Positions 50,736-58,316 of a stretch of DNA of 64,000 nt are shown piece after piece (position 1 is the first letter of the stretch; each line of letters begins with the position of its first letter). The notes beneath the pieces are model-generated. The model was not told the origin of the DNA. It did not search any database and saw only the letters and a program-made list of their open reading frames with translations. The position numbers and the translations under genes were made by a program. The stretch comes from Clostridiales bacterium (GTDB lineage: Bacteria > Bacillota > Clostridia > Saccharofermentanales > Saccharofermentanaceae): assembly GCA_017551865.1 (NCBI GenBank), contig JAFZKB010000031.1:1-64000 (forward strand). The letters run 5' to 3'.

Positions 50736-53363
50736 ATGACTAAATATGTTTACTTGTTTTCTGAGGGCAACGGCAATATGCGTGAGCTCCTCGGCGGTAA
50801 GGGCGCAAACCTTGCTGAGATGACCAACCTCGGACTTCCTGTTCCGCAGGGCTTTACGATCACCACAGAGGCTTGTACCAAGTATTATGAAGACGGTCGT
50901 CAGATCAACGACGAGATCTTCGCACAGATCCTGGAATACATCGGCAAGATGGAAGAGATCACCGGTAAGAAATTCGGTGACCTGGAGAACCCGCTTCTCG
51001 TTTCCGTCCGTTCCGGTGCGAGAGCTTCCATGCCGGGTATGATGGATACTATCCTCAACCTCGGTCTTAACGAAGAAGTTGTTAATGTTATCGCAGAAAA
51101 GTCCAATAACCCGCGCTGGGCTTGGGACTGCTACAGAAGATTTATCCAGATGTACTCCGACGTTGTTATGGAAGTCGGTAAGAAGTACTTCGAAGAACTC
51201 ATCGACAAGATGAAGGCAGAAAAAGGCGTTAAGCAGGACGTTGAACTCTCCGCTGACGACCTCAAGGAACTGGCGAACCAGTTCAAGGCCGAGTACAAGG
51301 CAAAGATCGGTTCTGACTTCCCGACAGATCCGAAGGAACAGCTCATGGGTGCGATCAAAGCCGTATTCCGTTCCTGGGACAACCCGCGCGCCAACGTTTA
51401 CCGTCGTGACAACGATATCCCGTATTCCTGGGGTACAGCTGTTAACGTACAGTCCATGGCTTTCGGTAACATGGGTGACGATTGCGGTACCGGTGTTGCT
51501 TTCACACGTGACCCGGCAACAGGTAACAAGGGCCTCTTCGGTGAGTTCCTGACAAACGCACAGGGCGAGGACGTTGTAGCCGGCGTTCGTACTCCGATGA
51601 AGATCGCTGAGATGCAGGAGAAGTTCCCGGAGGCATTCAAGCAGTTTACTGATGTATGCTCCATTCTCGAAAAGCACTACCGCGATATGCAGGATATGGA
51701 GTTCACGGTTGAGCACGGTAAGCTCTACATGCTCCAGACAAGAAACGGTAAGAGAACCGCTCAGGCTGCTCTCAAGATCGCATGTGACCTCGTTGATGAG
51801 GGCATGAGAACAGAAGCAGAGGCTGTTGCGATGATCGATCCGCGTAACCTCGATACACTCCTTCACCCGCAGTTCGATGCAAAAGCACTGAAGGACGCAA
51901 CTCCGATCGCTCAGGCTCTGGGTGCTTCCCCGGGTGCTGCATGCGGCCAGATCGTTTTCACAGCTGAAGACGCGAAGGCATGGAAGGCAGAAGGAAAGAA
52001 AGTCGTTCTCGTACGTCTCGAGACCTCTCCGGAGGACATCGAAGGCATGAAGGCTTCCCAGGGCATCCTCACCGTTCGTGGTGGTATGACATCCCACGCT
52101 GCCGTTGTTGCTCGTGGTATGGGTACCTGCTGCGTATCCGGCTGCTCCGATATCAACATGGATGAAGCAAACAAGAAGTTCACACTCGCAGGTAAGGAAT
52201 ATCACGAGGGAGATGAGATCTCCATCGACGGTTCCACAGGTAAGATCTATGACGGCATCATCCCGACAGTAGATGCTACTATCGCCGGTGAGTTCGGCCG
52301 CATCATGGCTTGGGCGGATAAGTACAGAAGACTTAAGGTCAGAACAAACGCAGATACACCTAAGGATGCGAAGAAGGCCCGTGAGCTCGGTGCTGAGGGT
52401 ATCGGTCTCTGCCGTACAGAGCACATGTTCTTCGGTGACGGAAGAATCGACGCTTTCCGTGAGATGATCTGCTCCGAGACAGTGGAAGAGAGAGAAGAAG
52501 CTCTCGAGAAGATCCTGCCGATGCAGCAGTCTGATTTCGAAGCTCTCTATGAGGCACTCGAAGGCTATCCGGTAACCATCCGTTTCCTGGATCCGCCGCT
52601 TCACGAGTTCGTACCTACAGAAGAAGCTGATATCAAGAAGCTCGCTGATAAGAAGGGCAAGACAGTTGAGGCGATCAAGGCTATGATCGACTCCCTCCAC
52701 GAGTTCAACCCGATGATGGGTCATCGTGGATGCCGTCTGGCAGTTACCTATCCTGAGATCGCGAAGATGCAGACAAAGGCTGTCATCCGTGCAGCTCTGA
52801 ACGTGAAGAAGGCTCATCCGGATTGGAACATCGAGCCGGAGATCATGATCCCGCTCATCGGCGACATCAAGGAGCTCAAGGTCGTTAAGGCAGTTGTTGT
52901 TGAGACAGCTGATGCCGAGATCGCTGCTGCTGGCTCTGACCTCAAGTACGAAGTTGGTACCATGATCGAGATCCCGCGTGCTGCTCTGACAGCTGACGAG
53001 ATCGCTAAGGAAGCTGCATTCTTCTGCTTCGGTACCAACGACCTGACACAGATGACATTCGGCTTCTCCCGTGACGATGCCGGCAAGTTCCTCGAGGCTT
53101 ACTACGAGTCCAAGATCTTCGAGTCTGACCCGTTTGCACGTCTCGACCAGAACGGCGTAGGTAAGCTCATGAAGATGGCGATCGATCTTGGTAAGCCGGT
53201 TAACCCGAACCTGCACATCGGTATCTGCGGTGAGCACGGTGGTGACCCGACGTCCGTAGAGTTCTGCCACAAGATCGGCCTGGATTATGTATCCTGCTCG
53301 CCGTTCCGTGTACCGATCGCACGCCTTGCTGCTGCACAGGCTGCCATCGCTGAGCAGAAGTAA
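50736..53363 (+). CDS. ppdK: Pyruvate, phosphate dikinase
   Basis: Interconverts PEP and pyruvate with ATP/AMP and pyrophosphate, central in fermentative glycolysis. The 875-residue length is standard. The ATP-grasp domain is N-terminal, the phosphohistidine H454 lies in GGMTSHAAVVARGMG, and the PEP-binding barrel holds FCFGTNDLTQMTFG and C831 in IGICGEHGGDP. AAAGGCGGG precedes the start. The final 18 coding bases of homology (53334-53351) are repeated at 58122, suggesting that the 3' end served as an integration site. Confidence 0.97.
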   Translation: MTKYVYLFSEGNGNMRELLGGKGANLAEMTNLGLPVPQGFTITTEACTKYYEDGRQINDEIFAQILEYIGKMEEITGKKFGDLENPLLVSVRSGARASMPGMMDTILNLGLNEEVVNVIAEKSNNPRWAWDCYRRFIQMYSDVVMEVGKKYFEELIDKMKAEKGVKQDVELSADDLKELANQFKAEYKAKIGSDFPTDPKEQLMGAIKAVFRSWDNPRANVYRRDNDIPYSWGTAVNVQSMAFGNMGDDCGTGVAFTRDPATGNKGLFGEFLTNAQGEDVVAGVRTPMKIAEMQEKFPEAFKQFTDVCSILEKHYRDMQDMEFTVEHGKLYMLQTRNGKRTAQAALKIACDLVDEGMRTEAEAVAMIDPRNLDTLLHPQFDAKALKDATPIAQALGASPGAACGQIVFTAEDAKAWKAEGKKVVLVRLETSPEDIEGMKASQGILTVRGGMTSHAAVVARGMGTCCVSGCSDINMDEANKKFTLAGKEYHEGDEISIDGSTGKIYDGIIPTVDATIAGEFGRIMAWADKYRRLKVRTNADTPKDAKKARELGAEGIGLCRTEHMFFGDGRIDAFREMICSETVEEREEALEKILPMQQSDFEALYEALEGYPVTIRFLDPPLHEFVPTEEADIKKLADKKGKTVEAIKAMIDSLHEFNPMMGHRGCRLAVTYPEIAKMQTKAVIRAALNVKKAHPDWNIEPEIMIPLIGDIKELKVVKAVVVETADAEIAAAGSDLKYEVGTMIEIPRAALTADEIAKEAAFFCFGTNDLTQMTFGFSRDDAGKFLEAYYESKIFESDPFARLDQNGVGKLMKMAIDLGKPVNPNLHIGICGEHGGDPTSVEFCHKIGLDYVSCSPFRVPIARLAAAQAAIAEQK
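53334..53351 (+). repeat. Left direct repeat within the ppdK 3' end
   Basis: GCACAGGCTGCCATCGCT occurs here and again, without mismatch, at 58122-58139 in the same orientation. The next codons differ (GAGCAGAAGTAA here, AACAAGTAA there). Confidence 0.9.
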
Positions 53364-53393
53364 GATCGCAACTAAATAGATTCTAAGAAAGAC

Positions 53394-53480
53394 CCGGCTC
53401 GTTGGTCCTTCCGCTTCGAACAGTATTTGCCTATAGCAAATAACTCGCGGAAAGGATCTAACGAACCGGTTTTCTATTTT
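53394..53480 (+). terminator. Long imperfect hairpin after ppdK
   Basis: CCGG-TCGTT and CCTTCCGC (53394-53414 region) pair with GCGGAAAGG and AACGA-CCGG (53446-53469 region), with an inner stem TATTTGC/GCAAATA. TTTTC and TATTTTTC follow. At nearly 90 nt it is far larger than other terminators in the window. Confidence 0.65.
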
Positions 53481-53507
53481 TCGGGGTTGGAAATAAAATG
53501 AAAACAG

Positions 53508-54584
53508 TTAAACCAATGGCAGCGACCAGGTTTCACGCCAGTGCAGTTTCGGGAAACCTTCTTCCCACGTAAAGGGAAGCCATACATATCGTGCCTTGGA
53601 CGTGTCGGCCGATCCCATGAGCGGTGCTTTGGCAAGCGCCAGCATATCTTTTGGGGATGGATGAAGTGACTTATCTACACGGCTATAGATCACTCGATAA
53701 AAAACGTCATAGCGCTCTTTGGTCATAACATAATCCGGGACCCAGCGGTCAGCCATCATGACATACGTGTCCGTCCCTTCCACGCGGAATACGTGACTCG
53801 GCTGGCTGTTAAAGGAGGCAGAACTGGTATCGTCCACACACGGGTCTCCCATGACCGTAAAAGGACCCATCCAGTCATCAGCCACTGCGATCTCTGTCGG
53901 GTTGGGACAGTATCCTGTCATGCCGGACGTGATCAGATAGTGCTTCCCGTTACGCATGAAGTGCGCCGGCGCTTCACGTGTCAACGGCGGTTTCAGAACA
54001 TCATATACGATCGATGGTTCTCCCTGGACATTGGTAAATTCTTCGTTTAGTTTGGCAACCAGCAGAGTCTCATGGTCTGCCTCGAAGTAGATATAGGCAT
54101 CTCCTTTTTCCGTATCCAGAACCAGATCAAAATCTCCCGACTCATGACCATAAGGCTGAAGGAAAGGCTCCACCAGTGTATAAGGCCCCGTGATCTGATC
54201 TGCTGTTAGGACTGCATAGTGATTCTTGTCACAGTATTTTACCCACAGAACATACTTCCCGGTTTTCGGATTACGAAGAAGATGGGGACGGTCCAGCCTG
54301 CGGTTCGGATGGAAGATGCTTTTCTTATTCTGCGGCTCCGGCTCGATGATGTGTTTCTCGAACTTCCAGTTATAAAGATCCGTGCTGGAATAAAGGCGAA
54401 TGCCCCAGGTCCAGGTCTTTCCCCTCTTGGATGTATGGCTCTTATCCTCACCCAGCCAGTAGTACACACCATCTTCCTGATACATCGTTCCACCATGGGC
54501 TTCGATCGGGTTTCCATCCGTGTCTGTCCAGAGCTGTCCGGGAAGAAAAGATCGTCTGTCTTTATCCATATTATCCTGTATCAT
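53508..54584 (-). CDS. GH43 family glycoside hydrolase
   Basis: A five-bladed beta-propeller glycosidase of 358 residues, cytoplasmic since no signal peptide is seen. The N-terminal TDTDGNPIEAHGGTMYQEDG and YYWLGEDK resemble the GH43 exo-beta-1,3-galactanase branch (subfamily 24), but the substrate is a guess. Other blades show RPHLLRNPKTGKYVLWVK and GDFDLVLDTEKGDAYIYFEAD. ATG 54584 has GAGGAGG about ten bases upstream. An extended -10 (TGATATAAT, minus strand, 54711-54719) would give a leader of about 120 bases. It lies inside the ppdK island. Confidence 0.8.
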   Translation of the reverse strand: MIQDNMDKDRRSFLPGQLWTDTDGNPIEAHGGTMYQEDGVYYWLGEDKSHTSKRGKTWTWGIRLYSSTDLYNWKFEKHIIEPEPQNKKSIFHPNRRLDRPHLLRNPKTGKYVLWVKYCDKNHYAVLTADQITGPYTLVEPFLQPYGHESGDFDLVLDTEKGDAYIYFEADHETLLVAKLNEEFTNVQGEPSIVYDVLKPPLTREAPAHFMRNGKHYLITSGMTGYCPNPTEIAVADDWMGPFTVMGDPCVDDTSSASFNSQPSHVFRVEGTDTYVMMADRWVPDYVMTKERYDVFYRVIYSRVDKSLHPSPKDMLALAKAPLMGSADTSKARYVWLPFTWEEGFPKLHWRETWSLPLV

Positions 54585-54808
54585 AGGGGGAATTCCTCCT
54601 CGTCTTTTAGTTGAGCGATGCACTATATTTGTAGGAGCATTCAGGTATTGCATCTTGGGGTATCGGCTTACGTCTCCATAATAACTTGATACTCCGTGCG
54701 AGTTTGGATCATTATATCACGATATGACAATTGGCACCTAGTCAGGCTTGCTAAACTTTCCCCAAATAGACTCTATTTTCATAAAGGTTTTTGGATGAGG
54801 TGCGGATA

Positions 54809-54928
54809 ATGTCTCAGCTTGGAAAATACACATGTTCCAAGGCGGACGTGATGCGATATATCGCTGAAAGTCCGACATTTCGAAAGGTAAATGAATTCAA
54901 GAGCATGAGGGTAGACGTTTACATTTAG
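54809..54928 (+). CDS. Small ORF, 39 residues
   Basis: ATG 54809 is preceded by GGATGAGG (54793-54800) at eight bases and runs for 39 codons: MSQLGKYTCSKADVMRYIAE, then a basic C-terminal half ending RVDVYI. Its stop is followed five bases later by a strong terminator in the same orientation. TTGGCA (54731-54736) and an extended -10 TGCTAAACT (54749-54757 region) could form its promoter. I do not recognise it; it may be a real small protein or the start of a truncated gene left in the island. Confidence 0.5.
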   Translation: MSQLGKYTCSKADVMRYIAESPTFRKVNEFKSMRVDVYI

Positions 54929-54932
54929 AAAC

Positions 54933-54964
54933 AAACAGCCGGAGCAGAAATGCTCCGGCTGTTT
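54933..54964. terminator. Terminator of the 39-residue ORF and the anti-sigma gene
   Basis: AAACAGCCGGAGCA (54933-54946) pairs perfectly with TGCTCCGGCTGTTT (54951-54964). It sits between convergent genes and likely acts both ways. The core CCGGAGCA-N-AAATGCTCCGG is shared with the hairpin at 58171. Confidence 0.92.
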
Positions 54965-54996
54965 CAATCTTGTATCCTGCTTTCAATGTGAAAATG

Positions 54997-55905
54997 TTAA
55001 TTGTTTGTCATATCCGGAAATCGATAGGCCTTAAAAGCATCTTGAATCTCAGGACTCATCCAAGCGATAGCGTTGCCAAATTGAAAATCTCCAGTCATAT
55101 ATATCTGGCACGTTCCGTCACTATCTTCTAGTGTAATGCTACACTGAGTGATCGCGTCGGTTGCGAGTGCGAAATTTGATAAATTGTCATATAGTGCAGA
55201 TACTTGGGTCATAGAATCGAAGCTAAGATCTGAATTGGTAATGACAAGTTCAAGTCGACGTCCTTCTATTTCTTCTGAAATTAAGAGTTCTAATGACTTA
55301 ATTACAAAACCTTGTTCATTTGAAAGTTCCCGGATACACTCTTTGATCTCAGCATCTGTACTGTGTGGAGGATAGTTCGAGGCTTCTTCATGCATCAACT
55401 CTGCTCCATTTGTGGGCGAATCAACGTCATTGACGGTATTGTTATAGATACAGGTATTATTTGTATCATAAATCTCGACATTAACGTTTTTGACTGTGGC
55501 CAGTTCAGTTATGGTTTTAGCATGCACAGCTTCATACACATACTGGATTGATTTTACATCTTTTAATGTGCATCTCGCGTCACCATTCGAGAGTAGTTCT
55601 ATGGACAGTGTTCCTTCAGAAATGGTGACAGATGAATAGTTTACATCTCTTGCGTCGAGATATTCCGATACAGTATCTTTGATTAATTGCTCAGCGTTAA
55701 CTGTTGGTACACCAGCTTTTCTCGTTGAATAGGCAAGTATTGTTGCAATTATCACTAATCCAAAGGCTGCACAGATTCCGAGAAATCGAACAAGCCGTTT
55801 CTTGTTCTTATTATGTGTAATGATAGAATCTTGCTGTTCCAGCATTTCGTTGATTAAGTTATCGTCAGTATTAGACAATAAGAATAAGAGTTTTTCTCCG
55901 TTCAT
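54997..55905 (-). CDS. Anti-sigma factor-like membrane protein
   Basis: A 302-residue protein with a short cytoplasmic N-terminus (about 38 residues), one membrane helix (LGICAAFGLVIIATILAYS, about 42-60) and a long extracytoplasmic domain. Its start overlaps the ECF sigma stop by four bases, so pairing and topology make it the likely anti-sigma factor. I see no zinc-binding anti-sigma motif; it resembles clostridial sigma-paired membrane proteins of unknown family. DNA is A+T-rich. Confidence 0.75.
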   Translation of the reverse strand: MNGEKLLFLLSNTDDNLINEMLEQQDSIITHNKNKKRLVRFLGICAAFGLVIIATILAYSTRKAGVPTVNAEQLIKDTVSEYLDARDVNYSSVTISEGTLSIELLSNGDARCTLKDVKSIQYVYEAVHAKTITELATVKNVNVEIYDTNNTCIYNNTVNDVDSPTNGAELMHEEASNYPPHSTDAEIKECIRELSNEQGFVIKSLELLISEEIEGRRLELVITNSDLSFDSMTQVSALYDNLSNFALATDAITQCSITLEDSDGTCQIYMTGDFQFGNAIAWMSPEIQDAFKAYRFPDMTNN

Positions 55906-56459
55906 ATGATTCCCTCTTTTTTCAGATAGTCCTTCAGATCCTGTCGCATCCGGAAAAGGATAGAATGTAGGGTGTTTTCTTTATAGCCCAGTTCTTTTGC
56001 GAGAGAAGATATCTTTTCTAACTGGAAGTATCTCCTAAGAAATAGAATTCTTTTCTTTTTGGGCTGCTGATGCAGAAATCGATTGATTGCGTCTGAAAGA
56101 TCTTGTTCATCAAGATCCTTCTCTATAGAGTTATCCGAAGGAATACACTGTTCTATCTCAGAAGTCAGTTCATCGATATGAGCTTTTCTTTTAAGACGAT
56201 TATCATGGATGCAACGATTCAGGGAAATGTTTCGGATGATTTTCGAAAGAAAAGCGGCCAGATAAGTTCGTGGTTCATGAGGTGGAATACGATTCCACGC
56301 TTCTAAGTAAGTATCGTTTTCACACTCTTCGGAAGTCTCTATGCTTTCAGTGATCCGAAACGAAATGCTTCGAAGTAGTTTGCCGTATTTGACTGAAGTG
56401 AGTGTGATGGCGCTTTCATCGCGGCTTAAATACAGGTCGACGATTTCGTTATCAGTCAT
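55902..56459 (-). CDS. ECF-type RNA polymerase sigma factor
   Basis: A 185-residue sigma-70 family protein. Region 2 covers about residues 5-90 (ECENDTYLEAWNRIPP, FLSKIIRNISLNRC), and region 4 covers about 125-180 with a helix-turn-helix at ISSLAKELGYKENTLHSILFRMRQ. It would direct transcription of its own operon and unknown targets when the membrane partner releases it. GGGAGGAG precedes the start. It is divergent from abiEi within the ppdK island. Confidence 0.88.
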   Translation of the reverse strand: MTDNEIVDLYLSRDESAITLTSVKYGKLLRSISFRITESIETSEECENDTYLEAWNRIPPHEPRTYLAAFLSKIIRNISLNRCIHDNRLKRKAHIDELTSEIEQCIPSDNSIEKDLDEQDLSDAINRFLHQQPKKKRILFLRRYFQLEKISSLAKELGYKENTLHSILFRMRQDLKDYLKKEGII

Positions 56460-56627
56460 ATGTGAGCTCCTCCCTTCGGTTCTTGTTTCACCCTATATAG
56501 CAACATTGTAGTACACTTCCTTGCATGAACTGACTATTATCTAGAGTTTGAATTGAAGATAGGATTTCGCGCTCTAAAACCAGGATATCGATATTATTTA
56601 TTCGATTTGATCCTATTCTTTGTGTCG

Positions 56628-56656
56628 TTGACGGCAGGTATTAGTGGTGTTACAAT
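56628..56656 (+). promoter_or_regulatory. Promoter of the abiE genes
   Basis: TTGACG (56628-56633), 17 bp and TACAAT (56651-56656) lie 60 bp before abiEi. Confidence 0.65.
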
Positions 56657-56666
56657 TTGTATAAAC

Positions 56667-56693
56667 CTATGCAAAACAATAAGAAATGCATAG
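56667..56693. promoter_or_regulatory. Inverted repeat, candidate AbiEi operator
   Basis: CTATGC (56667-56672) and GCATAG (56688-56693) form a dyad just downstream of the predicted transcription start. AbiEi antitoxins repress their own promoters by binding inverted repeats, so this is a candidate site. Confidence 0.4.
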
Positions 56694-56716
56694 AATTATA
56701 TAAATGAGGTGTTAAG

Positions 56717-57256
56717 TTGAAAACTCGTGCGGAATGTATAAAAGAATACGGATCTGATTATTATATTAATCAGATGGTGAGTGCAGGAAAACTTTTCCGG
56801 ATAGATAAAGGTATCTTTTCTGAGACAGAGAGTGTTCCTGAACTAGCTGTTGTATGCTTTAAATACCCTTCTTCAGTAATAACAATGGATACGGCCTTTT
56901 ACTTGTATGGGCTAACAGATGAGATTCCGGATCAATATACATTGGCTACCAAGAGGGAGGCAACGCCAATTACTGATCCCAGAGTAAAGCAGGTGTTTAT
57001 TCCAAAGGAGTTGCTAAACCTGGGAAAGACGACTACGGACTACAAAGGATATTCGCTTCCCATTTTTGATCGGGAAAGAATGTTGATAGAACTGATCAGG
57101 TATAAAAGCAAACTACCATTTAATTACTATAAGGAAATCCTGAATAACTATCGAAGGATACTCCCGCAGTTGAATCCGGAGATGATCAGGAATTATGCTG
57201 AAACAGTACCAAAAAAAGACACAGTCATAAGGGTTCTTCGAACGGAGGTGTATTAA
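56717..57256 (+). CDS. abiEi: AbiEi-type antitoxin (type IV TA)
   Basis: A 179-residue antitoxin and transcriptional repressor. The N-terminal winged helix (about 1-70) contains KEYGSDYYINQMVSAGKLFRIDKGIFS, and the C-terminal part has IPKELLNLGKTTTDYKGYSLPIFDRERMLIELIRYK, typical of AbiEi. It counters the toxin without binding it, as known for type IV systems. The start is TTG 56717, with GAGGTG five bases upstream. TAATG overlap with the toxin gene. Confidence 0.88.
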   Translation: MKTRAECIKEYGSDYYINQMVSAGKLFRIDKGIFSETESVPELAVVCFKYPSSVITMDTAFYLYGLTDEIPDQYTLATKREATPITDPRVKQVFIPKELLNLGKTTTDYKGYSLPIFDRERMLIELIRYKSKLPFNYYKEILNNYRRILPQLNPEMIRNYAETVPKKDTVIRVLRTEVY

Positions 57257-58062
57257 TGGTCAACCTAAGTAAAATGGCTTCTCAGTATGTTGCTGAGGGA
57301 TATAACGAACTATTGGCAGAGTCAAGGGTGTGTCAGGATATTGTATTGAAGGCGATTTCAGAGAGTTCGTTCGACAGGAATGTTACGATAAAAGGCGGCG
57401 TCGTGATGCGCAGTATAACGGGAGATGTACGACGGGCTACGAGAGATATCGATTTCGACTTCATAAAGTATTCGATTGAAGAGGACGCCATTCGTCAGTT
57501 TATTCAGAAACTGAATTGTCTAGAAGGAATTACGCTTGAGATATCCGGGCCGATTGAGGAACTGTCACAACAGGAATATCGCGGCAAGCGTGTATGGGTT
57601 GTTATAAAAGATGACAATGGTCATTCCTTTAAGACAAAAATGGATCTTGGTGTGCATAAGAATATTCAGATTGAACAGGACGAATACTGTTTTGATGTCT
57701 GTCATGACGATGAGGGTGTCAGTCTGCTCATGAATTCCAAGGAGCAGATATTTGCCGAAAAGCTTCGTGCTCTTGTGAAATTCGGTACTTTTTCCGGAAG
57801 AGTTAAAGATATATTCGACCTTTGCTATTTATCCGATTATGTAGATAAAGAAAGACTTATGACGTGTTTAAAAACATATATCCTTGATGATAAAGGAATG
57901 TTTGAAAACAACATTGAAGATGTTAGAAGAAGGATCAAGAAGATATTTACAGACCGTGACTTCTCAAAAGCTGTTGAAAACAGCGGCAAGGATAACTGGC
58001 TGAGAATAAAAGCTTCAGTGGCATTTGAAAGAATACTTGAATGCTTGGAAGGCTTACAATGA
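57256..58062 (+). CDS. abiEii: AbiEii-type nucleotidyltransferase toxin
   Basis: A 268-residue toxin of the nucleotidyltransferase fold (AbiEii/MenT group), which acts in phage abortive infection. Catalytic motifs are complete: KGGVVMR (G47, G48) and RATRDIDFDF (D64, D66, D68), then KMDLGVHKNI and the helical LMNSKEQIFAEKLRALVKFG. GGAGGTG precedes the start. With abiEi it forms a full module inside the ppdK island. Confidence 0.9.
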   Translation: MVNLSKMASQYVAEGYNELLAESRVCQDIVLKAISESSFDRNVTIKGGVVMRSITGDVRRATRDIDFDFIKYSIEEDAIRQFIQKLNCLEGITLEISGPIEELSQQEYRGKRVWVVIKDDNGHSFKTKMDLGVHKNIQIEQDEYCFDVCHDDEGVSLLMNSKEQIFAEKLRALVKFGTFSGRVKDIFDLCYLSDYVDKERLMTCLKTYILDDKGMFENNIEDVRRRIKKIFTDRDFSKAVENSGKDNWLRIKASVAFERILECLEGLQ

Positions 58063-58121
58063 TAGAGAGATTTTTCATAAATGGGATATGGACAGATAAA
58101 CTACCCTTGTAGCGAAAAATA

Positions 58122-58148
58122 GCACAGGCTGCCATCGCTAACAAGTAA
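58122..58148 (+). pseudogene. ppdK: Remnant of a ppdK 3' end (right direct repeat)
   Basis: GCACAGGCTGCCATCGCT is identical to ppdK 53334-53351. Read in the ppdK frame this segment gives AQAAIANK and a stop, against AQAAIAEQK and a stop in the intact gene. It is followed by a proper terminator, as expected of the original gene end. It marks the right border of the island. Confidence 0.75.
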
Positions 58149-58170
58149 TCGGTCAACAAACGATAACGAA

Positions 58171-58206
58171 AAAGACCGGAGCATAAATGCTCCGGTCTTT
58201 TTTTGT
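58171..58206 (+). terminator. Terminator at the right border of the island
   Basis: AAAGACCGGAGCA pairs with TGCTCCGGTCTTT and ends in T residues. It stands 22 bases after the ppdK remnant and may have been the ancestral ppdK terminator. Confidence 0.92.
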
Positions 58207-58276
58207 TTGCAGGATTCGTCATTCTGCTGTTCTAGCGAAGCATACGAGATAAATCCCCGCTACGCGGTTGCGCGCA

Positions 58277-58285
58277 TGCTATAAT
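58277..58285 (+). promoter_or_regulatory. Extended -10 promoter of the propeller gene
   Basis: TGCTATAAT lies 31 bp before the start of the next gene. A good -35 box is not evident. Confidence 0.55.
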
Positions 58286-58316
58286 GAACAGGGAAGATTA
58301 ATCTAGGACAACGGAT

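Larger units (their letters stand above)
53352..58139. mobile_element. Accessory island at the ppdK 3' end
   Basis: A 4.8-kb segment bounded by the 18-bp direct repeat. It contains a GH43 enzyme, a 39-residue ORF, an ECF sigma/anti-sigma pair and AbiEi/AbiEii. The sigma and abiE genes are visibly richer in A+T than the flanks. No integrase, transposase or replication gene is present, so it would be a passenger segment mobilised in trans, a decayed element, or a product of homologous exchange. The mobile interpretation is inference; the repeat is observed. Confidence 0.5.

Noticed and set aside
50484-53270. 928-codon open frame antisense to ppdK
   Set aside because: Strong codon bias of ppdK creates a long antisense frame. 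The translation is Leu/Ser/Val/Cys-rich without domains, and the sense strand encodes a complete PPDK.
54779-54967. Minus-strand 62-codon open frame near the anti-sigma gene
   Set aside because: It runs through the perfect terminator at 54933-54964 and lacks a ribosome site. The + strand 39-codon frame explains the segment better.
53352-58139. Integrase, transposase or IS element in the island
   Set aside because: Every frame was read and none shows a tyrosine or serine recombinase or DDE motif. No terminal inverted repeats were found at the borders.
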